21,678 bases of DNA from an uncultured Ruminococcus sp. (lineage in GTDB: Bacteria > Bacillota_A > Clostridia > Oscillospirales > Acutalibacteraceae). Positions within the stretch are counted from its first letter, which is position 1, and every line of letters starts with the position of its first letter. The stretch lies in the NCBI GenBank assembly GCA_902773395.1, contig CACYEJ010000105.1:1-21678 (forward strand), written 5' to 3'. The notes under the pieces were generated by a model. It saw nothing but the letters and a program-made list of their open reading frames with translations, was not told where the DNA came from and did no database searches. Below are positions 6,520 to 13,400 of this stretch, piece by piece. Position numbers and translations under genes: made by a program.

Positions 6520-7914
6520 TTACTGAGCATTATCAGCTGTAGCTGTATTAGAAGCCTTATACTCATCAGCCCAGCCTTTAACGAATGCTTTCTGAACATC
6601 AGCCCACTTGTCGTCTGACTGACCGCCCTGAGCATAAAGCAAGAGAGCAGAACCAACGTTATCCTTCCACTTCTCACTCGGAATTGTGGAGAAGTTCCAC
6701 TTAACAGCAGTCTTACCAGCGTCGATGTACTCGTTAGCGGCAGTAATCAAAGCATTCTGAGCCTGATAGCCGTCATCGAAAGTAGTAAACGGAGTAACAA
6801 ATCCCATTGTGTTAGCAAGAGAATCTCTACCCTCGTCGCTTGTGATAACCCAGTTAAGGAAATCAAGTGTAGCCTGAATGTCAGCCTGAGAAGCCTTGCT
6901 GTTTACGCACCAATAGTTCTCTGAACCTGTGCAAAGACCCTGATTCTCTTCACCCTCAGCACCGATAAAGATCGGGAGCATGCCGAGATCGTCATCTGTC
7001 ATACCGTTGTTAATGCAGTCGCCGTAAGCCCAAGTACCGTTCTGATAGAAGATAGCCTCGCCTGTGCAGAACTCAGCAGTAGCATCGTCACCTGTCTTAC
7101 CGGAAATCATCTTCGGCTCGCAAGTGGAGTTGTTGAGGTAAAGATCCCAGATTGCACGATAATTATCAAGGTAAGTACCCTTGATAGCGTCTGTTGAATC
7201 AATGTTGTCTGCCTTGTACTCATAGTAAATCGGGAGGTTAGCAAGGTGAGTCTTGAATCTCCAGTCTGAGCTTGAATCCATGCCGGCAGATGTGAAAGCA
7301 CCCTTAATCTTCAATTCGTCCTTCTTAGCCTGAATATCCTCTACAACGCTCTTGAAAGTATTAAAGTTGTTAATCTCGTCAACACTCTTTACAACAGCAC
7401 CAGATGTTTCGAAGTACTGGTTGAGGAGAGTCTTGTTGTAGATAATGCCGTAAGTCTCGATAACGTAAGCAATACCCTTAACCTGCTCGCCGTCGATAAG
7501 AGCAAAGTCATCACTCTTAAGGTTCTTATAAAGGTCTGTCTCCTTGAGGTCGTAGCAGTAATCTGTCCATGAAGAAAGCTCAACTGGACCGTTTACCTGG
7601 AAGAGAGTAGGAGCGTTGTCCTTAGCCATCTCAGCCTTAAGCTTTGACTCGTAAGTACCGGAAGCCGCAGTTTCAACAGTAACCTCTACGCCTGTCTGCT
7701 CAGTGTAAGTCTTAGCAAGATTCTTCCAATCCTCGCCCTGCTCAGGCTTAAAGTTGAGGTAATAAACCTTGCCTGCACCACCATCGGAAGAACCGCCGGT
7801 AGCAGTCTTATTGCCGGAGCTGCCCTTTGAGTCTGTGGAATTACAGCCAGCAAAAGCACAAACTGCAAGTGAAGCTGCCATTGCAAGAGCTATGGCCTTT
7901 TTCAAATTTTTCAT
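6520..7914 (-). CDS. Extracellular sugar-binding lipoprotein of the ABC importer
   Basis: A 464-residue family 1 solute-binding protein that captures sugar outside the membrane and hands it to the two permeases downstream. The signal peptide is MKNLKKAIALAMAASLAVC, with the lipobox AFAGC and the lipidated cysteine at residue 24, followed by a Ser/Gly/Lys-rich linker (about 25-45) and the MalE-like two-lobed domain. An upstream in-frame ATG at 8040 would add 42 residues with no signal-like character and covers the promoter; I chose ATG 7914, which has AGGAGA 9 nt upstream. Promoter at 7973-8001, terminator at 6447-6485. Its two permeases follow only after the DUF815 gene. Ligand unknown; CUT1 family membership suggests a di- or oligosaccharide. 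Confidence 0.93.
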   Translation of the reverse strand: MKNLKKAIALAMAASLAVCAFAGCNSTDSKGSSGNKTATGGSSDGGAGKVYYLNFKPEQGEDWKNLAKTYTEQTGVEVTVETAASGTYESKLKAEMAKDNAPTLFQVNGPVELSSWTDYCYDLKETDLYKNLKSDDFALIDGEQVKGIAYVIETYGIIYNKTLLNQYFETSGAVVKSVDEINNFNTFKSVVEDIQAKKDELKIKGAFTSAGMDSSSDWRFKTHLANLPIYYEYKADNIDSTDAIKGTYLDNYRAIWDLYLNNSTCEPKMISGKTGDDATAEFCTGEAIFYQNGTWAYGDCINNGMTDDDLGMLPIFIGAEGEENQGLCTGSENYWCVNSKASQADIQATLDFLNWVITSDEGRDSLANTMGFVTPFTTFDDGYQAQNALITAANEYIDAGKTAVKWNFSTIPSEKWKDNVGSALLLYAQGGQSDDKWADVQKAFVKGWADEYKASNTATADNAQ

Positions 7915-7972
7915 AATAAAGATCTCCTTTGTTAAGAATTGCCGAACAAAATCTATTTCGACTTCTAATGTT

Positions 7973-8001
7973 ATTTTAACACGTCTAAAAGTATTTTTCA
8001 A
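7973..8001 (-). promoter_or_regulatory. Promoter of the sugar-importer cluster
   Basis: TTGAAA (8001-7996), 17 nt, TAAAAT (7978-7973) on the minus strand; start near 7966, leader about 50 nt. It overlaps the spurious upstream extension of the lipoprotein ORF. I saw no convincing cre site beside it. Confidence 0.7.
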
Positions 8002-8231
8002 TAGTTTATCGAAAATAATTAAAATATTTTTGTAAAGCATTTGCCAAATGACAGGTTAAAGATTAATTTTCACCTAATTTTGTAAAAAACAACGAACAGA
8101 TTGCGACATAAAAAGCTTTTTTTCCTACGGATAAAACACATTCAATAATTAAATTTAAAAATAACATTTCCATAAAATTACATGGACAAATTTTAAAATA
8201 TGTGTAATATATGTTATCCAATAAAAAAATA

Positions 8232-8259
8232 TTGCTAACACAAGCACCGCTATTATAAT
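8232..8259 (+). promoter_or_regulatory. Likely promoter of the MecA-like gene
   Basis: TTGCTA (8232-8237), 16 nt, TATAAT (8254-8259), with a second overlapping TATAAT at 8259-8264. The leader of about 55 nt ends in AGAGGGG before ATG 8320. The stretch 8002-8231 between the divergent promoters is AT-rich and shows nothing else I can name. Confidence 0.5.
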
Positions 8260-8319
8260 ATAATAGTATAGGGTGTCAATCAGAAAATTTTTAATAATAA
8301 TAGTAGAGGGGCGTACACA

Positions 8320-8883
8320 ATGTTAATTGAACAGCTTGATAAAACAAGACTGCTGATTAATTTAGAAAGTGAAGATTTGAGCATATTCGACCTAGAGCCG
8401 AAGAAAATTTCTATGGCTGACAAAGACACGCAGGAGCTTTTCAAACAACTGTTGTCGTTAGCTGCTGTAAAAACAGGAATTGCACTGCGTGATAAAACAG
8501 TATCGGTTGAGCTTTTGCCATACGACCGTGGCTGCTTCATACTCGCAACAGTTAAAGCTAAGAACCGCCGAAAAATCTATCGAATCAAGAAAACTACATC
8601 TTATCTGCTTATGAAATTCAAAAACGTGAGCGATATGCTAGATGCCGTCAAGCTGCTTTATAACAAGGAATTGAGGGAGTACAGGTGCAGTCTTTACAGC
8701 GGTAAAATAGGATATTTTCTTCTTATTTCTTCGAAGGCATCTGTACCGAAGAACGCACGAATTATGCTGTCTGAGTATGGGATAATTTACCCATGCGACA
8801 ATCTTACTGCTGTTAGAATCAATGAAATTTGTACATTAATCTGCAAGGATAAATCAATTGACTATCTTGGAAAGCTTTTGTAA
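8320..8883 (+). CDS. MecA-like adaptor protein
   Basis: A 187-residue protein resembling MecA, the adaptor that delivers substrates to the ClpC/ClpP protease and that in Bacillus limits competence. The family pattern is visible: N-terminal substrate-binding segment (about 1-80, with a DRGCFILATV strand), a charged linker near 80-95, and a C-terminal domain with two strand-helix units ending in the conserved SEYG (151-154). Linker acidity typical of Bacillus MecA is missing; here the linker is basic (KAKNRRKIYRIKK), so the assignment is by overall pattern rather than identity. Start ATG is supported by AGAGGGG 6-8 nt upstream. The gene is divergent from the sugar importer and ends about 230 bp before a shared bidirectional hairpin at 9107-9142. 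Its substrates are unknown. Confidence 0.72.
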   Translation: MLIEQLDKTRLLINLESEDLSIFDLEPKKISMADKDTQELFKQLLSLAAVKTGIALRDKTVSVELLPYDRGCFILATVKAKNRRKIYRIKKTTSYLLMKFKNVSDMLDAVKLLYNKELREYRCSLYSGKIGYFLLISSKASVPKNARIMLSEYGIIYPCDNLTAVRINEICTLICKDKSIDYLGKLL

Positions 8884-9029
8884 TATTTATTATATATACT
8901 CAAAATCTTAACTCCCACACTCAAAGTAGTTATTTTATTTAATAAATCTAGGATTTTTTATTATAACATAGTAATAATGAAAGAGTATCAAATAATTAAA
9001 GGTAATCTCATAAAAAATATTTTCCCTAA

Positions 9030-9104
9030 TCAAATAAAAGGCAAGAGCTTGCGAATTGCCGGTTTGAGAAGGAAAATTGCTAAATTTTAACAATTTATTA
9101 TATA
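9030..9104 (+). repeat. Partial third copy of the long repeat element
   Basis: The 21-nt core at 9040-9060 is identical to 241-261 and to the reverse complement of 21317-21337, and similarity continues on the right side (GCTAAATTTTAAC against GTACTAAATCTTAAC) to about 9104. The 5' two thirds of the full element is missing. It lies in the gap between the MecA-like gene and the pilin operon. Confidence 0.75.
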
Positions 9105-9106
9105 CA

Positions 9107-9142
9107 ACAAAAACCCTTTCCAAAATCATAATGGAAAGGGTT
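9107..9142 (-). terminator. Terminator of the pilin operon
   Basis: AACCCTTTCC (9112-9121) and GGAAAGGGTT (9133-9142) form a perfect 10-bp stem with an 11-nt loop; the minus-strand product ends in a T-rich run. It sits 25 bp after the last prepilin gene and may also stop plus-strand transcripts from the MecA-like gene. Confidence 0.85.
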
Positions 9143-9166
9143 CTTATATTTAGAGATATTTATTAA

Positions 9167-9871
9167 TTACGGTGTAACCTGTGTGCCCACTGCATGGAAC
9201 GTGATACACAACTCATTGGTTAAATCATCTTCATCTTCGAAATCAGGGTCATCATTTTTGTGCCAATGAATATGTGCTACTTTACCGCCGCTCTCTGCAA
9301 AAATCATAGCAGCACTTTCAAATGTCTCCGATTCACCCACCTTTGAGTTACCAAGAACAATACCGCCGCTGTATGTATAACTAGGTGTTTCCACGCTGTA
9401 TACTAATTTGTACGGCATACCTGTGGGATCAGCTTCGCTATAACTTACCGGACAAATATCTATAGAAACATCACTAACTGAGTCAATGATAAATCTATTT
9501 CTAAGATTATTTGTTTCAGCATCGCAAATCATAAATGTAAGCTGCTTTGTTGCAGGATCATAGTACAAATATTCGTCGTTAGCACCAAGTGTAACACCAT
9601 CAGGCAAACCACCAACAAAATCATGCACATCAATCTTACTTGCTGTTTGGAACTCATTACGGATAAACTTCTCCATCTGAGTTGTTGTATACTGCTCTGT
9701 AGTCAGCTTACTTGTATCTCTTACAGTAGTCTGAACAGACAAGAAAATACTTACAGTAGCTGTGGAGATAATCGACATGATGACAATTGCCGCAATCATC
9801 TCAACCATAGTAAAGCCTTTCTTGCTTTGCTTCAGATACTTTTTCAAAAAGTCTTTTTTATTCATTAACAT
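9167..9871 (-). CDS. Type IV pilin-like minor prepilin (third gene of operon)
   Basis: A 234-residue prepilin. Class III signal peptide: basic leader, cleavage site KKG|FTMVEM after Gly19, Glu at mature position 5 (Glu24), then a hydrophobic helix to about residue 45 that anchors it in the membrane and packs in a pilus. The rest is a soluble globular domain rich in Asp/Thr with a late acidic cluster (DDPDFEDEDD, near 208-217). It would be processed and N-methylated by a PilD-type peptidase encoded elsewhere. Its length and position suggest a PilW/GspJ-like minor pilin (inference). Two starts are possible: ATG 9871 or ATG 9865, with AAAGGCGG close upstream of both. It follows the previous gene after 22 bp. 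Confidence 0.88.
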   Translation of the reverse strand: MLMNKKDFLKKYLKQSKKGFTMVEMIAAIVIMSIISTATVSIFLSVQTTVRDTSKLTTEQYTTTQMEKFIRNEFQTASKIDVHDFVGGLPDGVTLGANDEYLYYDPATKQLTFMICDAETNNLRNRFIIDSVSDVSIDICPVSYSEADPTGMPYKLVYSVETPSYTYSGGIVLGNSKVGESETFESAAMIFAESGGKVAHIHWHKNDDPDFEDEDDLTNELCITFHAVGTQVTP

Positions 9872-9893
9872 TACCGCCTTTCAATTATCCTAA

Positions 9894-10487
9894 TCAATCA
9901 CTAATATAATTGAACGGTGCGAAAACGGAAATATCTACAAATCTATACTCTGAATCTGCTGATATCTCATGATAGAACACACGAACTGTGATATTCCAAC
10001 CCTTTTCTCTAGCTTCTGTATACTGTCCTGTGCCGTCATTAACCGCATTATCTACAACCATAGAAGCGTCAATGGGCTCGATTGCATATTCAATATAAGA
10101 ATCTTCAACAGGAGTAAAGCTAGCCGGGTCTGATAAATCATCATAACCTCCAACATAAGTAGCCTTACCAACGGCTGCTCTGCTGTCTTCAGCGTTGTTC
10201 TGAGGGTCTTCTTCATTGTTGACAACATCTGCAATTTTGGTACTTATATCTTCAACTGACACCGTGTCGGGGTCAGAGCCCGATACTATTGAGAAAATCT
10301 CATCAGCAACGAGCTGACCCTTAAACGACGCCTTCTCTTTTGAGTTATTGGTAAATACCATTTGTCTTGAGAATGCAACCGCATTCAAAACACCTACGAA
10401 CACAATTGCGAGAACAAAAACTGCACATAATATTTCAACTAAAGTAAGACCTTTTTTACTCTTCTTCATTTTGAAATATTTACTCAT
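9894..10487 (-). CDS. Type IV pilin-like minor prepilin (second gene of operon)
   Basis: A 197-residue prepilin with basic leader and cleavage site KKG|LTLVEI after Gly13, Glu at mature position 5 (Glu18), and a hydrophobic helix to about 37. The soluble domain ends with strands typical of minor pilins (RFVDISVFAPF); PilV/GspI is the nearest pattern, but this is weakly based. It overlaps the end of the giant gene by 8 nt (ATGAGTAA), so ribosomes finishing the giant protein can restart here; AGGAGGAT lies inside that gene, 13-14 nt upstream of the ATG, a little further than usual. An alternative start at Met7 would shorten only the leader. Confidence 0.88.
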   Translation of the reverse strand: MSKYFKMKKSKKGLTLVEILCAVFVLAIVFVGVLNAVAFSRQMVFTNNSKEKASFKGQLVADEIFSIVSGSDPDTVSVEDISTKIADVVNNEEDPQNNAEDSRAAVGKATYVGGYDDLSDPASFTPVEDSYIEYAIEPIDASMVVDNAVNDGTGQYTEAREKGWNITVRVFYHEISADSEYRFVDISVFAPFNYISD

Positions 10488-13400
10488 GTGTAATATAATA
10501 TCCTCCTCTTAATTTCGATGGCGTATCACTGATAAGAGTGAAGTGATCTCTCCAATCAGGGTCACCGCCTGTTTCCTGTAAGCTTATTGTAAAGTCCGTA
10601 CCGGAATCAGATTCGTTAAGCGAATATGTTCCGTGCGGAACAGTAACTGTACCGTGGCTTGTAGTAACAACCTTAGTATCTGTTAAGAATACTACTGTCT
10701 TAGCCTTGATAGTGAAGTCATAGGAAGAAAGGTTAATTTGATTTGCAGCAATTGTAACAGTGCCGCCCTCAAGTGAAACCTTCTGCTTGAGTGTCAAAGT
10801 ATCATCGTCTTTGTTAGCCTTATAACGGAATGCAATCTTCTTTGTCGGAGAAGTAGAAGCTGAGATATGTGAGGACTTATTAATCCTATTAATCATAAGA
10901 TCAATGTTGTCGCTGTCATCAATATCTTCGTCCCATGTCGAATAACTTGTAGAAGAAGCGCTGCTCATACCATAATTCTTAGGCTCTTCAAAGAAAGCCT
11001 TAGCTTTTTCTCCGAAGAAGTTGATACCGGGTCTTTCTGAAATGCCTTCAAGATCTGTTGTGTATCCCGGATACGATGCGTTGATTGTGTAAACACCTGC
11101 ACGTACAGTATAGCTGTCGCCGCTGTATGTTATCTTTGTGTCATACATAAACTGAACTGCAAATGACTTATCGCCCTCACGAACATCGAACCAGCTGTAT
11201 GAACCTGAAGATGAACCCTGAGTAATCTCGTCATCAGTAATCTTGTAAGTCATGATTGAGTTATCTGCCTCAAAGTCGCCTGTACCTGTATGGAATGTAT
11301 AACGTCTGCCCTCGTCAAGCTGCTTAAACTTGCTGCCTTCCTCAGGCTGTGTCTGAGAAATCATATAGTTGTTAGTATCGAGCTTTAACTTAAAGCAATA
11401 AGCGTAGAAGCCCTCTGAACTTTGAGTTGTATCGAACAAATCGTATTTAACTTCTGTCCAATTGTTGCCGTTATCGTCACAGTTCCAGAGGTGAATGTTA
11501 CTCTTGCCCCAGTTGCCCTTATAGGTAACATTGCCTGTATCTTCGTCTTTGTCCTTTACAAGCTGATCATCAACGATAATCTGAACAGTCTGCGGATTCC
11601 AGTCAAGGATAGGCGCAGCAATCAAAGAATTAATCTCATTAATGTGGCTTCTCAAAGTAGCCGCATTAGTCTGAGCGCTGTTATTTCCAAACAATGCAAC
11701 AGCATCATCATAAGCGCTGGTCAATCTGTTGACCCATCTTTCCTGATACTTAAATACATCATCTCTGTAAGAACCTTCTTTGTAAACTCTGCCGCCGCTT
11801 ACTTCACCAGTTACTTCGGAAACATCATCTGCAATATAGATTCTTGCTGTTTCAACAGTTCTTACAAACTCCTGAACAGTACTTGCAAGCTCCATGTAAG
11901 CTGTTGGGTCAGTTGAGCTCCAGCTGGAACCGTTTTTGTAATAGGTCTCCGCGCTTCCTGCCAAAGCCTCAATTTGGTTCATTCTGAAATAAGCTGTTGG
12001 CGTATATTCCTTAGTAGCGCCGTTATACTTATATTCACTCGGAATACGCGCTGCGCGAGCCGCCGACTCAAGTGAGATATACGCATAGAGAGCCTGTGTC
12101 TTCGGATGAATATAAGGACTGAATGAAGTTGAGTTGCCGTCCAATGCAAGAATATCGTACTGACGTGTGACTGAATTCTCATTACCGGTCAAGTACAAGA
12201 TACCTGTTCTCTTTGTCGCATCTAAACCATCGCCTGTTGTCGGATCGTAGAAAACAAAGTAACAGAATTTACCTGCGTTAAACGTATAACGATAGTAATT
12301 ATGGTCGGCATCAGAACCGTCTGTAGAATTAATTGTCTTTTTATCCTCATCGCCGAGCGGATTATAAGCGTAAACAGCAACCTTATCGAAGTGAGCGTCA
12401 CCCGAACCGCTGTTAGCGAAGTAAACAGAAACCTCGTTAGTCGTTGAAGTATCAACTGTACCGATATTTGTGTTATAAGTATAGAATCTTTCTGTCTGCG
12501 CATCTCCTGAATTATTTGCATATTCCTGAGAGATGTAGAGAGGCTGCTTGTAGTAGTCTGTGGCATTAGCAGGAGTAAAGTACTGGTCACTTGTGAAGAT
12601 ATCTTCATCACCTACAACGCCGTGAATTTTAATAATCTTAGTTTCGGTAGTAACCGGAATCTTAAATGTATACCAGTTAGGAGTATAACCGCCGTAGTTA
12701 AACTTAGACTCGCTTTCATCGTAGTATTTTGCATCTGAAGTAAATACGCCGCCTGCGCGGTTATTCATCTTAGTGCCTACACCCTGAGTCTTTGTCATAA
12801 GCGCCATATGATTTTCAAGGAGAAGACCGCCTTTCCAACCACTTGAATTATATGTTTTATTAGAATCACAAACAATTAGATAAGAGTAGCCATATGCATT
12901 TTCATTTGCTTTATAATAATATGTTTCGCCTTGATATGTTACAGTAGGACAATTCTTAAAGCTAACCTTTCTGCCGGTGGGTATTTTAATACTATCATAC
13001 GGATATGGTGAGAAAGCATATTTAGTACCGGTACTGGAACTGCCTGACGCAAGCATCATAAGAACTCTAACGAGCGGAGCATCGTAGTAGTTGTTCTGCG
13101 CAGAACCTGTGTAAACCATTGTGCCTGTTCCGGTTTCATCGTCAACATTACGTGTTGAACTTGAAGTCATAGCCCACCACTTGCCGTCCGGAGCATTACT
13201 TTCAGTACTTGCAACATAATGAGTAGGTCTGAATGTTTTGTTTGCAACACCAGTCTTGAACTCAATATCCTGAGTACGCTGATAATTTTCGTTGGTACGA
13301 TCAGTTGTACTATTCATATTACTGAAATAGAACTTTGTCGTATCTCTTGGAATACTGCACGGAATTGTCTTAGTACCGGCAGAGAAAGTAACCTGTACGC

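Noticed and set aside
7915..8040. Upstream extension of the sugar-binding lipoprotein
   Set aside because: It would bury the signal peptide 42 residues in and overlaps the promoter; ATG 7914 has a good ribosome binding site.
8935..9129. 64-residue minus-strand ORF after the MecA-like gene
   Set aside because: It spans the pilin terminator and the partial repeat, with no ribosome binding site and no protein character.
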